Source: Rotaria socialis (taxonomy: Eukaryota > Rotifera > Eurotatoria > Philodinida > Philodinidae). From it: DNA of 64,000 nt. Numbering within the stretch: position 1 is the first letter of the stretch; each line of letters opens with the position of its first letter. The notes under the pieces are model-generated. The model was not told the origin of the DNA. It worked only from the letters and a program-made list of their open reading frames with translations, and ran no database searches. The translations under genes and the position numbers were made by a program. The stretch is taken from positions 1-64,000 of the forward strand of contig CAJNYU010003845.1 in assembly GCA_905331475.1 (NCBI GenBank), given 5' to 3'. Shown here piece after piece: positions 23,677 through 35,149 of the stretch.

Positions 23677-24706
23677 CTCATTGAAATCGCAGATTGAGAA
23701 ATGACTAATAGATTACATCCGTGTCGTTTTCTTTGAGCAATACAGGCAGCAAAGTACACGTCTCTGTTAAAGGAGAGACCTTGAAATCTCGTGTCACTGT
23801 CCATTTGGCAGTCGGCGGCATTAGAACTTGAGGATCAAGGACTTACAATGAACCACATAGATACGACCAATATTGCCTGGGAAAGACTGACGGGTGTACT
23901 TATTCTAGCACGTATCATACTGAATTCACGTCTGCGTATCATTATCAACATCTTGGCACTATTAAATTCATCGCATATCCTCACCTTCACACCCTCACAC
24001 CCTCATTAGAATTCAATTATCTAACTTTTATTTTATTTTACTTGAATCACAACTTTTAGAATATGATCACTTTATTTTGAAGCCTTAAAGGCTGGGCTTT
24101 CACCAGGGAAAGGCCATGGCCAAAAGCCATCGACTTTTCCTCATTCTGGAAATAATCTAAAATGCAAGTATCTTTAGCGTACATTCCAACCTTGCTAATG
24201 TTTTTGTAAGATTTTGTCCTTTCTTAGAGATAAAAAAAATATCAAAGCATGATACACTCTAAAAGAAAGGAAGTGGCTATGTATACTCAGGTGCGCATAG
24301 TCATGCGGCTATATCCACTCAAGTATCCATCTGATGAGAAATATTAAGTTGAAGCAAATTTTATTTGCTCAATAGTATCAAATTAAATCAGATATCTTAA
24401 ATTATTTGTTGAACTTCAAAAACAGTAAAAAAAATATGTGTTGTAGTGAAGTGAATATGGAATGATAAGTACGGTAATCAATCCTGTAAAAAAGAACAGA
24501 AAATTAGCCTGGAAATATGACTATGTATCCATGTTTCTCACTTTAAACAGAATCTATTCTGTTGATGTGGTCGGAGTATTAACAAAGACTTCGTGGTACT
24601 TTTTTTCTATTCTATCAAATACCCATTTTATCAACTAGTTGATAAAAAAGAAAAAAAAAGTCGCAATCGATCGCATTAATGCTGGTGCTTCGCATCCCAT
24701 TAACTA
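23677..24706. other. No gene seen; short CCCTCA/CACCCTCA tract
   Basis: A C-rich tract (CTCACCTTCACACCCTCACA) at 23981-24005 resembles the telomere-like tracts found elsewhere in the window. Otherwise the stretch is AT-rich with no convincing frame. Confidence 0.4.
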
Positions 24707-24714
24707 TATATTCC

Positions 24715-25115
24715 GAGCAGTCATCCTATTCCGCAATGTTGAACATTTCGGAACCAGTTCCGCCCCGGAATCAGCTCCGTCGATTCCGGGATTAGATCAA
24801 ATATGAACACTGTCCGATTCCCGGAATTCCGTACCGGAATTGCATGGTGTTGGGTGTCAAATGTGGGCGTTGCGATAATTGTGGGTGTGGATGTCAGTGT
24901 GGGCGCGCTAAATTCCGGAACCGCTGGGATTTATGCGGAATCCGTAGGGATTCTGTGTAATTCCGGAATTGAATCGGAAGGGATAAACGGAATTCCGGGA
25001 ATTAGATGAAATTGAATCGGAAGGGATAAAAGGAATTCCGGGAATTAGATGGAATTGGTTCCGTGAGCGGAATTGGTTCCGGAATGCTCAACATTGCGGA
25101 ATAGGATGTATTCTC
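24715..25115. mobile_element. hAT-like non-autonomous element carrying a telomere-like tract, copy 2
   Basis: TATATTCC at 24707-24714 and 25116-25123 is a perfect 8-bp target duplication. The element is the inverse-orientation relative of 19177-19864: its first bases GAGCAGTCATCC and last bases GGATGTATTCTC are the complements of copy 1's ends. It is shorter (401 bp) and carries a G-rich tract with GTGGGTGTGG at about 24850-24905. Confidence 0.9.
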
Positions 25116-25123
25116 TATATTCC

Positions 25124-25700
25124 TTTTCTACCCAGTTGTATTAAGGAATGAAGCATTAAAATGTATCGTAAGCTAATTAACGCTCGACAGTGGCGTACAT
25201 GTTTCTATTGCCCTTTTAGATAAGCTTATTAATGTTCATATTGAAGTTGCGTTCGACACTTTTCTTAACATTTTTATGAGACAAAACATAACTGATATGC
25301 AATCTATCGTATAATTAAAAGTATATAATTATAAAAACTTCACAAATGACGCGACCATATTTTCATGGAAGCTTTTTGATGCATGCACTACATATTTGCA
25401 TTAGTATCGTAATTTTGACTCGTCAACTAATACGCGACATTCTCAGTAGTCAAGCCGCTGTTATTTTTCAACCAAAACATGACCATTAACAGGCTTACGA
25501 CCAAGGAGGAAAGGTGGATTCAGGATTCCCGGAATCCCGGGAATCTCATGAAAATCGTGGAATTCGATGGATTCTAGGAACTTTTATAATAACGAATGAC
25601 ATTCCCGAAATTCGTACTTAACCTCTATGATTCTCATTCCAGCCCTGAAAGTCTCATAGAATTCAGTGCCAAAGCGGCGCTGCTTTATCACGTGACTATA
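25124..25700. other. No gene; GGAATCCCGGGAATC word cluster
   Basis: The stretch 25510-25645 contains repeated GGAATC/GATTCC words (GATTCCCGGAATCCCGGGAA), similar in style to the word-rich MITEs, but I could not define inverted ends. Confidence 0.35.
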
Positions 25701-25717
25701 AAAGCTGTATTAAGCTA

Positions 25718-26139
25718 ATGAGGAAAAGCATTTACTATGGGAACTTCTGTTTTCATATGCTTGATCTGTGCAGACATCAATATTTGTCCATAGCACATCA
25801 CGTTCTTGTTCAAGAATCTCAAGAAAGCGACGCCACAGGAGAGAGAATTTCGTTAATATTGCGATTAAAAACATTAGATATAACTTCACAAGTCGAAATT
25901 ATAGCCAAGAGAAAAATATTCGATCTGAATAGTGATTGGAACTCAAAACTACCACTTTTTACGTAGAATGTTTTTCTTACGCTCATGAAATGCGCAGTCC
26001 TCCAGACTTGTCCACAGTGCATAATACTCTTGCTTCAAATGCTCATGTATTTCATGAGCATCTCCACAGCAGTTCACTAGGGCTATCTATTTTTAAAACT
26101 GTAGACAGCCTAATTCGATGGGTATCGAGTCCATTTTGA
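25718..26139 (+). other. Open frames of uncertain status
   Basis: Two overlapping frames (25718-25966, then 25936-26139) have balanced composition and could be remnants of a coding gene (MLDLCRHQYLSIAHHVLVQE, then NTLASNAHVFHEHLHSSSLG). I recognise no domain. An element follows directly at about 26168, and another open stretch lies beyond it at 26996-27262. A gene broken by that insertion is possible but unproven. Confidence 0.3.
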
Positions 26140-26167
26140 CAACATGGCAGTTTGCTTTCGTATTCTT

Positions 26168-26813
26168 AGAGGGATGTCATAATATCCACAACTTGGGTAT
26201 CGAGATGAATACCCAGATAAGATACCCAGTTGGATGGATATCTACGTATCCTCCGAGCTGAGCAATTTGAGTGCATTTGGTGTAACGAGATTGGGTACCG
26301 GAAATTTTCCCACTGTCAGGTCCTACTTCAAACAAATTAATATAAGCCACAATTCAAATAACATGCGTGTGACGATCCACAACAACACCAACTACACAGC
26401 ATGCTACAGTTTCAACCCGATTTCCTTGAGTGATTTTGATGAAAGTCGTAATAAATTGTTATCAGGTAAAAATGAAGTTCTTCAACGAACATTTACTTGG
26501 AATTGCACGCTATCTGCAATACTCATTAAACAAATCTGTACATATCGATAAACATTGGCATAAAGCTGACTACATGAATACATTAAATTTTAACATAGCA
26601 TCACGTTTTCTTATTTATAATTATAAAGTCGCGTATTTCTACAATAGGGTATCCATTTCCGATACCCATTCTCGTTACACCAAATGCACTCAAATTCCTC
26701 AGCTATGAGGAACATGGGTATTCATTTTAGTATCCATTTTAGATATCCACTTGAATGGATATCGTGACTGGTATGTCAACGATACCCAGTGTTAGGATAT
26801 TATGACATCTCTG
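26168..26813. mobile_element. 646-bp element with ATGTCATAATATCC ends and a second internal inverted repeat
   Basis: GGGATGTCATAATATCC at the left is inverted as GGATATTATGACATC at the right. Further in, TTTGAGTGCATTTGGTGTAA (26268) is inverted as TTACACCAAATGCACTCAAA (26674), followed on each side by GGTACC/GGTATCC words. The whole element can fold back on itself. The roughly 330-bp centre has an ordinary composition and short open frames without recognisable domains. Confidence 0.75.
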
Positions 26814-26995
26814 TCACTATGAGGCATTTACTATTGGAATTTTATGTTATCACTACATGCGTAGCATTTAAGAACACGTGAGATCTCATACTCATTAGTT
26901 ATACAATTCCATGGTTACCAGAAGACTATTGTGTGATAAAAACATTCTCTAAGCACAGTCAAGGATGTATCCCTCCTTGAATAGCATTCATACCA

Positions 26996-27262
26996 GTGAT
27001 ATTGGAATACGGTCTAACACTTGTTGCTATTCCTCTAGAAAATCGCCCTTTTTTTCAATATAAATTCTATTTTGAATTGAGTCTTACACCAGTAACCTTT
27101 GTGGTACGTTGTACTTCCATACATATTGTTGACAAAATTCATCTTCTTGATTATTTGATAATGGAAGACAACTATGAAAACATTTGTATTACAACCAAAG
27201 AATTATTAGCAGCGATACCTACCAAACAACAAACTGCTAATCAACGAATATCATTTTTTTAA
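26996..27262 (+). other. 88-codon open frame, unknown
   Basis: The frame has natural-looking composition (ILEYGLTLVAIPLENRPFFQ; ENICITTKELLAAIPTKQQT). There is no family match. It may be the 3' part of the gene remnant at 25718-26139. A downstream poly-T and AATTAAA-like region follows. Confidence 0.3.
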
Positions 27263-27382
27263 ATGTTTTTGACATTTATATTTTTTTTCTTGTAATTGTT
27301 TTTATTAAACGAGTAATTTAATCTTTAAAATGGAAGAAAAATGCAAGCAATAATTATTACAGAAAATCGAAATTGTACCTTC

Positions 27383-27545
27383 CCAGGTTAAATAAGCACG
27401 GTCGTAAACAACCGTATACGGAGACAAAAATGGTCGTTTACGGTCACGGCGATATGCGACTGTAATACTGGGCCATGTAAAACGCTAAAATACGACCGCT
27501 CATGGTCGTATATGGAGCGTATACGGTCGCTTACAGCCGTATTCG
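27383..27545. repeat. CGGTCGTA/TACGACCG word cluster
   Basis: It begins CCCAGGTTAAATAAGCACGG, resembling the CCCAGG ends of other MITEs here. It repeats ACGGTCGTA, CGTATACGG and TACGACCG on both strands. No matching right end was found. Confidence 0.5.
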
Positions 27546-27559
27546 AAGTCCGTCATCGT

Positions 27560-27900
27560 CAATCTGGATTTATTAATCTTTATCATCATCGGACAAAATT
27601 CGACGAATACGAAGAGATTTTTGAACACGTTGTCGTTCTTTTTTCTATTTATTTGAGCTTTAATTAATCTATATTTTAAAGTATCAATCTCCATTTTATA
27701 TTGCCGTGGAATAGCTTTGAATCGTGTTTCTGATTTTTTTATTTGAATTCTTAGGTTTTTGTTTTCATTTTTTTAATTGTTATTTTCAATTTTTAAATCA
27801 TTTGATCGAAATAGATGGTCCAATTTTAGGTTTGAAATTTCACTTTTTAGATGATTAATGTCTACCGACATTCGATCAATTTGTGAAACTAACTGAAAGA
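27560..27900 (-). pseudogene. Fragment of a coiled-coil coding sequence
   Basis: Read on the minus strand, the region gives heptad-like sequence (QIDRMSVDINHLKSEISNLK, then ENKNLRIQIKKSETRFKAIP, then EIDTLKYRLIKAQI) with at least one in-frame stop between the pieces and a frame slip near 27625. Its 3' end meets the word cluster at 27383-27545. The parent gene is not identifiable. Confidence 0.45.
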
Positions 27901-28904
27901 TGAAAATCAAAGCTAGTATATGTTTTTGCCTGATATTTTCAATTCGTCAACATGACAATGATACTAACTCATGACATGGCTAAGTGAAAATGATGTCTCG
28001 AGTAGAACGGTTGCTTAAAGCTTTTAGAATGTTTTGTACTTCTCTTGCTGTTTATGTGCTTAATTTTTCGTGTCTATCGCTGCCATGCACAATATTCTGG
28101 CTTCTCATAGACTTGATAGAAAATGTAAAACTTACATTATCATTCTCGGCCTTTTGTCGGTAAAATTTCTGTTTATATTTTTGTTCCTAAAAGCATAAAA
28201 GGAATCCGTTCATTTTTCGAAATAATTGAAGTAAAATAAACACATTCAAAAAGTGAAGAAACAATATGAAAGAGTGAACAGTGATTGGCAAGTCAAGTGA
28301 TCTATTAGAGACAATGGAAAAGTAATTTAAATTTATTTTATAAGTTTTCATTCTTCTTCGTTTCTTTTTCAGGAAAAAAGTGCTCAAAATTATGTGATTC
28401 ATTACATGGATCATGTTTATATGAATAAAGACAAACGTGCAAAATGAAAATCATGCCGACTAATAAACATACAACAAACAAATAAAAGATATGTTAGACA
28501 AACGATGGTTAGATGAAAATAATGAATGTAAAGAAATATAGGACAGAAACAAATGTAAAATTTTCGATAATTTTGTTTCAGTTACATACACGACGAAGGA
28601 TGAATTTTCTCTCTATGTCTCTCATGATCTCTCTCCTTCATTCTACTCTAACGAAAAATGTACTAATAACATTCGTTAAGATATGTTACTGTTCGTAAAA
28701 GCACATGGCTACTAACTTAATCGAAAAGAAAGAAATACACTCGACGCTTAACGATGCAAAAATAATATTCAGTGATTGTAGCTAAATTAGCATGATTTTC
28801 TTTATTTTCGTTAAAAATTTAGAAAACTTAAGATGTCAGTTGAATAAAACTGTTAAATGCAATTGTATTGTGAGAATGGAAAAAAACTTTTTCAATTAAA
28901 ATTG
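27901..28904. other. No gene seen
   Basis: AT-rich sequence with short chance frames. One low-complexity minus-strand frame (28187-28414) is rejected. Confidence 0.35.
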
Positions 28905-28909
28905 GTGAT

Positions 28910-28990
28910 CTAAAATGAGTTTGGATGAGTTTAGTGATCTAAAATAAGTTAGGATGAGTTTAGTGATCTAAAATGAGTTTGAGTGATTTA
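28910..28990. repeat. Short tandem repeat with GATCTAAAATGAGTTTG units
   Basis: Units of about 32 bp containing TGATCTAAAATGAGTT and GGATGAGTTTAG repeat two to three times just downstream of the ART-TPR stop codon. Confidence 0.65.
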
Positions 28991-29013
28991 TTTTGAGTTT
29001 CAGCTGAGTTAAA

Positions 29014-30315
29014 TCAGTAGTTTCCCCCTTGCCTTGGCTGCTTTAATCTTATACTCAATGACATATAAATCCATATGTCACATTTGATAACTTTGCGACG
29101 ATTAAGTCGCGTGTTTTTCGAGTAGATGTCCTGTAGTTGCTTACGACACTCCAGTGCCTCTTCCAACTGCCCTTGTTTATTATAAGACATGGCTAAATTA
29201 TCATAGATAATTGCTAGATTTGGATGTGTATACTGAAGCGAAAGTTTGCCAATCTGTAATGCTAGCTTATAGTGTTCGATGGCTTTCTCATATTTCTTTA
29301 AACTGTAATACAATTTGCCAATATTGTTGTGCGCAATTGCAAATGCGGGATCGTTATGAGGAAGAGTGTTCGATTTCAGGTTTAAAGACTCTTTGTAAGC
29401 ATCCATTACTTGTTTAGGACGCTTTTGATCCGCGTGCACCTTTCCAATATTATTGTAAATGCCTGCAATTAAAGCTTCATTTTGTTTCGGTGCATACATA
29501 CAGTGCTTAATCGCCTGATTAAAGTTCAAGAGAGCAGAATCATAATTACCCAAATGCATATATGCAATTCCCAAATTATTATAATCCGATAGAAGAGATG
29601 GATCAGTAGACGAAAAGCGTTTTAACTTAAATTCCAGCATTTTTTTATTAAATTCGATTAATTTTTCATGACCTCCTCGGCTCTCGTATATCGAGCAAAA
29701 ATCATTACTCAAAGTTCGGAGAGATTCATCGTCGGAAGTAGTCAAGTTATCTTTTATTTGCTGGAGCGCAAATCTGAGCGCCTTCTCATGCTCTCCCATT
29801 ATAATCATTAATTTCGCTAAATTCAGCAATGATTTGGGTGTGGAAATTTGTTTCACCAAAGACTCCGATAGTCTTCGTAGCTCTTGATCTTCCTCCCCGG
29901 ACAACTTTAACTCAACAATCCAGACACCTTGACTGTCGCATACACAACCTTTCACGCGAAAAACTGCTCCCATTGTAAATAAAATCTCACTTTCTGCTTC
30001 ATTGAATGCGCTTTCACTTGAAATATTTGCATAGGCAAACTTATTAGCTTGATTATCGATATGAATTTGAAATAGAACATGTTGTGTATCCGGTGCAGAG
30101 CCTTCACCAGCATAAGCAAGAGCTACATTTGTCTTCATTCTTGTAGATAAGAAGCCGCCAACAGAGAAGAAGCCCCCAATATTATCTCGAATTCTTCTAT
30201 CGAATTTTTCATTAGTCATCAACTGTCCTCGATAGACAGTTTCTGAGACCTCTCCTGTTTGTTGTTGAGAATCATGTCGTTCTATTAGTTGCATGTGTAG
30301 GTAGGGGTGGACCAT
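29014..30315 (-). CDS. ART-fold ADP-ribosyltransferase fused to TPR repeats, 5'-truncated by a MITE
   Basis: ADP-ribosyltransferases of the arginine-specific (R-S-E) clade transfer ADP-ribose from NAD to protein arginines. The first conserved Arg is in VYRGQ, the Ser motif in FSVGGFLSTR, and the catalytic E-x-E region in EAESEILFTMGAVF. These lie in the first 120 residues of the 433-aa frame. TPR/kinesin-light-chain-like repeats follow (YNNLGIAYMHLGNYDSALLN, YNNIGKVHADQKRPKQVMDA, HNNIGKLYYSLKKYEKAIEH, YDNLAMSYNKQGQLEEALEC), with three to five recognisable units, which should bind partner proteins. ART-TPR fusions are characteristic of bdelloids. The start is abnormal: the ATG and the next three codons come from the inverted end of the MITE at 30302-30612. 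Relatives have about 150-250 residues before the VYRGQ motif, so the N-terminal part is missing. It may be a pseudogene or a short functional derivative. Confidence 0.8.
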   Translation of the reverse strand: MVHPYLHMQLIERHDSQQQTGEVSETVYRGQLMTNEKFDRRIRDNIGGFFSVGGFLSTRMKTNVALAYAGEGSAPDTQHVLFQIHIDNQANKFAYANISSESAFNEAESEILFTMGAVFRVKGCVCDSQGVWIVELKLSGEEDQELRRLSESLVKQISTPKSLLNLAKLMIIMGEHEKALRFALQQIKDNLTTSDDESLRTLSNDFCSIYESRGGHEKLIEFNKKMLEFKLKRFSSTDPSLLSDYNNLGIAYMHLGNYDSALLNFNQAIKHCMYAPKQNEALIAGIYNNIGKVHADQKRPKQVMDAYKESLNLKSNTLPHNDPAFAIAHNNIGKLYYSLKKYEKAIEHYKLALQIGKLSLQYTHPNLAIIYDNLAMSYNKQGQLEEALECRKQLQDIYSKNTRLNRRKVIKCDIWIYMSLSIRLKQPRQGGNY

Positions 30316-30612
30316 TTTTTTTAACGGAACTTAATTAGTGACATTAATTAATGACTTTCATTAGCCATTAATCTTAATGGTTAATGTTTTCTAAGAAAAA
30401 CTTAATTCATTAATATTAATGATTAATGAAAAACATTAACATTAATATTAATGATTAATGAAAACATTAATTTTAAAATTAATGTTAATGTTTTTCATTA
30501 ATCATTAATATTAATGAATTAAGTTTTTCTCAGAAAACATTAAGCATTAATATTAATGGTTAATGAGAAACATTAACATTAATATAAAATTAATGTTAAT
30601 GGCCCACCCCTA
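30302..30612. mobile_element. MITE with TAGGGGTGG ends and TTAATGATTAATG interior
   Basis: TAGGGGTGGACCAT at the left is inverted as GGCCCACCCCTA at the right, the typical terminal sequence of many hAT elements. The 311-bp interior is composed almost entirely of TTAATG/CATTAA words. The insertion abuts the ART-TPR frame and supplies its ATG. No 8-bp target duplication survives, so adjacent sequence may have been lost. Confidence 0.8.
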
Positions 30613-30886
30613 CTAACTGCTATTAGCTATTTTTGCTTTCAGAAGATGAAGTATATCATACTTCTGAATAAATTTTCTCATAGTATTACTCGTCAGTATG
30701 GGAGCTAGTCAAAAGCTTGATGAACGCGAAAATAGCATTTTACGCGAGTAGTTAATCGGAGAAACCAGTGGAGGCTTTGATTTGATAATAGATTAATTCA
30801 GAATTCAAACTTTCAAGTCTGAAAGCATGGGCAATGATGATAATATTGCCAGTGTGCCATTTGTCATAGACGCTCATACGACTATA
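30613..30886. other. Spacer between two elements
   Basis: This 270-bp stretch would hold upstream ART-TPR coding sequence if the MITE were a clean insertion, but minus-strand frames are broken by stops and I cannot match them to an ART N-terminus. Confidence 0.35.
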
Positions 30887-33701
30887 CTCTGAAAGAAAAA
30901 AAGGAGTTTTACAGAACCATTTTAGGGGTTCTGGTATCGGGTAAAACACAGAACCCTCGAAAAAGGTCCTGACTGAAAAAAGGTTCAGTAAAGAAATAAC
31001 GAAACCGTATGTGATTTTTCTTCAAAAAAGGTTCTGTCCTACGTATAAGGTGTTCCATGATTTAAATGGTTTACCGTTGGGATTTCCCTTATCTCTGTAT
31101 CCATATTTCGATATTCTTATATCTATACCCTTACAACTATATCCTTATTTGTATATTTCCTAAAAAAGTGTAGTTCCGGGAAAACTTTAGAACCTTTCTG
31201 ATTTTGGCACTGTCTGAAAACCTTTCAGAGTTTCCGAATATTGGTGTTCAAAGTCTTCTAAACCGAAACAAATAGTTACAGTACTTTCTCACAAAGTAAT
31301 ATCAGAAACTGCAAAAAGGTTTCAAAGCTCACCAACCTGGGAATGCAATTAAGGATCTGAACAATATCGGCAGTCACACAGATGTCGAACCCATGTCGTC
31401 TATCATAAAAACATCAAAATGACAGATCGTTATTTTTCGAATACTGATATGTAACTTAGCCATTCGCTGAGATCCATTTGAGGAATCTAAAAGAAAGGAA
31501 AAATTAATATTAGGTTTTTGATTCTTTAATGTAACTCACCATTTGAATACAATTCATTCCAAGAACCTAAAAGAGAAAAAAATCGATATTCCAATATAAC
31601 TTTTTTATTCTTAAATGAAGCTTATTATTTGAATAAAACCTACTTGAAGAATCTAAAACAAACAATAAAAACTTAATATAATTTTCTAATTCTTGCATAT
31701 AACTTACTGATTGGACAAAATGTATTGAAAGAATCTAAAAGAAAACGAAATCTTGATATTAGCTGTTGATTCTTCAATGTGAGTTACCCTTGGAATTATA
31801 CAATTGTAAAAAGCTACACGAAAAAAAAAGAAATTTTGATATTAGGTTTGTATTCTGAAATAAAACTTACTGTTTGGATGCAATCTATTTGAAGAATTTC
31901 AAAAAAAGAGAAATTACTATAGGTTTTTTATTGTTCTATCCTGTGATTTTAAGAAAGAATCAGTTATAATGATCATCTGAAACCAGAAGTTTGTAGTGTT
32001 CTCAATCACTACAACCTTTAAAAATTATTATGGCTATTTTTAATCGTTTTTTCTTGAAATTTAACGAAACAAGTTAGCTTTAGAGAGTAGTCTTATAGCT
32101 ACGTCCTTATTTCTTTAGCCTTAATACTGCATCTTATAGCTATACCTCGTTATTCATGCCTTGATATCTATACCATTACAATTCTTTTATTTTCAGCATG
32201 CCTTTACGATTGCGTTCTTATATCTTGACCGTTTTATTTATATCATTATACTAATAACCTTATATGGATTTCCTTATTACTATACGATTATTTGTGTATT
32301 CGTGAAAGTATATGTTTAGGACTTTATCCTTGGATTCATATGGATTACATTAAATCCTCTATCTTATTTGTAAGATGTGAAGTTCAACGACATGTGTGCA
32401 CATCAATTGCGTATGATATGGCTGAATAATTTCAGTGTTAAATGTTTAATTGAATGGTTTCTTTTGTTGACGTTAACGAGTGTTTTAGAACAAACACGAT
32501 AGACAACGATAATATGATAATAAATCGTATATAGTCGACGCACACGATACTTGAAAATATTATTGGAGCTTCATTAGAGTCGTCGAATTGTGAGGATAGT
32601 CGCAATTTATCTCAAAGCAGTTGGATTACTAAATATGGATAATAGTATTATTTGCCTTTATAGTTATTTGCCAGATTTAGCATATATTAGCTAGGCGTTG
32701 AGGAAACTATGGTGATTTGTTTCAATCTTTTCCCGGAAATGACAAACAGGTGAAAATGTAAAACCAAAAGTAAAATTACTTGAGAAGAAAAGAAAATTCA
32801 CCCGATCTCAACGGCTTGAGTGCAAAAAGCATTCTCAAGCGATGAATAAATCGAATATTAGAGCACAATAACGTATCATGGAGTAAAAAAAAAGAAGAAA
32901 GTATGCAATAAAATAGTTCTACTGAATGTACCATAAATTACATTTGAAAACATATTTTCTGCTGGCATTTTGATAAAAGACTTCATAATAAATATATCTT
33001 GCATCATACTTTGTCTCTCAAAGCGTTTTATGGCAGCACGTTTGAACTGTGAAACCCTAAAGAATTGAGCAGAAATGATAAAATATTTTACACTTCAGTA
33101 TTTTTTGGTAGAGAATTTGTTTTTAGAATGGATCATTTTTTGACAGAACTTTTCAAGGTTCAGTCTTATTGTACAAAACTTCTTCGGTTTAGCATTGCAG
33201 AAACAGAACCTTTTACGGTTCAACATTTTTCTGCTGAACCTTAGACGGTTCAATATCATGGAACAGAACCTTTTGAGTTCCCCTTTTGGATAAAAAACAT
33301 TTGATGGTTCTACATCTTTACGCAGAACTATATCTGGTTCAGTATTATTGTACACTAAAGTTTTTATGGCTCAGGATCATTTTGTCGAACCTTGCAAAGT
33401 TCAGCATCATGGGACAGAACCTGTCGGATTCCGTACTTTTGACTAGAGAACATTTTATGGTTCGGTATTTTTTCACAGAATCTTAATAGATTCAGTGTCA
33501 TTGTGCAGAACCCTTTCGGTTCAGTATTCTTCAACACAGAACTTTTTATGGTTTTGAATCTGTTCCCGAAACCTTCAAAAGTTCGGTACTGTTGGACAGA
33601 GCTGTTGATAGTTTCGTATTGTCATGCAGAACTTGAAATGGTTCCGCATGAGCTATGGAACCATAAAAGGGCTCTACAGAACTCCTTTTTTTCTTTCAAA
33701 G
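30887..33701. mobile_element. 2.8-kb non-autonomous element with TA target duplication and internal minisatellites
   Basis: The ends CTCTGAAAGAAAAAAAGGAG and the complement CTTTGAAAGAAAAAAAGGAG are inverted and continue with similarity (AGAACC...TTTTA). TA flanks both sides (30885-30886 and 33702-33703). Inside are two tandem arrays. One, of roughly 75-bp units at 31465-31930, contains TTTGAAGAATCTAAAAGAAA and ends in TTGATATTAGG. The other, of roughly 33-bp units at 33120-33700, contains GGTTCAGTAT and ACAGAACCTTTTA. No transposase is visible. The ends resemble the CACTGTAAAAAA family, suggesting the same superfamily. Confidence 0.75.
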
Positions 33702-33910
33702 TAGAACCATCTTCATCAAAGAGATTCGATATACAACTGTTCTGAATATTGAGAAGTAACTTTTATTTGCCAAGGTTCTTTTAATTACCCAGTACATTTG
33801 ATAATTTATTTAGGATGCGTATGTGAAGAAAAGAACAACGCCCACACCCAACAAAATGATCATGCTAAGGCAGATTTTTGATTTTAGTGATAATGATGAA
33901 GGCAAAAAAA

Positions 33911-35149
33911 TTATTGATTAAGAAATTCAGCAATTTTTTTCAGCATTGGCGCAATACGTGGATATCCGTCGGTTGATGCGCCTTCCAGTCGATTCGTGAC
34001 GTAAGCAAAGGAGAAATTTTTTGTTGGTGCACAAAAACCGATACTTCCACCAAAACCTATAATTAAATATGTTGAATATCAATGAAATGCCCATATCCTT
34101 TGTTTTTCGTTACCATCGTGACCAAAAGTGTCCGGTCCAAATTCTGGGAAAATGTCATGGAACAATAAAAAGCCCATGCCAAACGAAACGTTTAGTTGCA
34201 TGACTTGATCAATTTCACCTTCAGGTGTATTCGATCGAATAGCCGATTTGAGAATATCTTCGTTCAATAGTCGTTTGAATTTTCCACCATCCAAATCAGT
34301 ATTTAATACTGAATATAATTTAGCAATAGACCAAGCAGTAGCAATTCCATTGGCTGCAGGTATCTCTGCTCGACGCGTGCGAGGATCATTGAATAAAGCA
34401 ATTAGTTCTATGTTAGATTCGTCCATATTTTGTTTTGTATTGTCACTTAATTCGACTAGCGATACCCTATATTCCTGGTTTATTGGTAGACCTATGAAAA
34501 ATTCGAAGTCAAATGGATCCGACATCTCCTCTCGAATGAATTGACCCAAAGATCGTTTCTTTGGATCCACGCGTCGAATGAGTTCTCCTGCAAGCCATCC
34601 ATAGGTGTATGCATGATAGCCATGTGCTGATCCAGGTGACCACAATGGTGTCATTTGTTCTAATGTATTAACCATTGCTGTCCAATTCAAAAATTGTTCG
34701 AATGGCGTCGAAATGTAAGGTAATCCTGCTCGATGGGACATTATGTCGGCTACAGTGGTATTTTCTTTTCCATTTTGTCCATATTCAGGCCAGTAACGAG
34801 TTACTAAAGCTGAATAGTCGAGAAGACCACGTTGAACCGCAAGTGCAATAGCGGTAGCAACAAGACCTTTTGAAGTCGAGAAGACCATTTGCAAAGTTTC
34901 GACATCGTAAGGTTTTGTTCGCGATTGATCAAACCACCCACCGCCTAATTCAAACGCTAATGATCCCTGATAATAAGCCGCTATGGAAGCACCCAGATCT
35001 CGATCTTGTACGAAATTTTCTCGAAATAAATTTCGAACAAATTCCCAACCAGGTTTGATAGTACCACGAATATTGTAATCGACTGGCTCAGAATAAGCCA
35101 CTAATGAAAAGATAAAATGACTCCAAACAAAAGCAATCGAGTACTTCAT
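33911..35149 (-). CDS. Secreted serine beta-lactamase-like hydrolase (class C/esterase family VIII fold)
   Basis: Exon 1 runs 35149-34114 and exon 2 34056-33911, with a 57-nt intron (GTAACG...TATAG); the product is 393 aa. It begins with a signal peptide (KYSIAFVWSHFIFSLVAYS). The active-site Ser and Lys are in STSKG (near residue 91), the Tyr motif is YTYG with GWLAGELIRR, and the third motif HDG-FGG is rebuilt exactly across the intron. Animal relatives are LACTB/lact-type proteins and bacterial relatives are esterases such as EstB; substrates are usually unknown esters or amides. Secretion suggests extracellular or lysosomal action. The gene looks intact. Such genes are often horizontally acquired in bdelloids, but the intron shows it is adapted to this genome, and origin cannot be judged from sequence alone. 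Confidence 0.9.
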
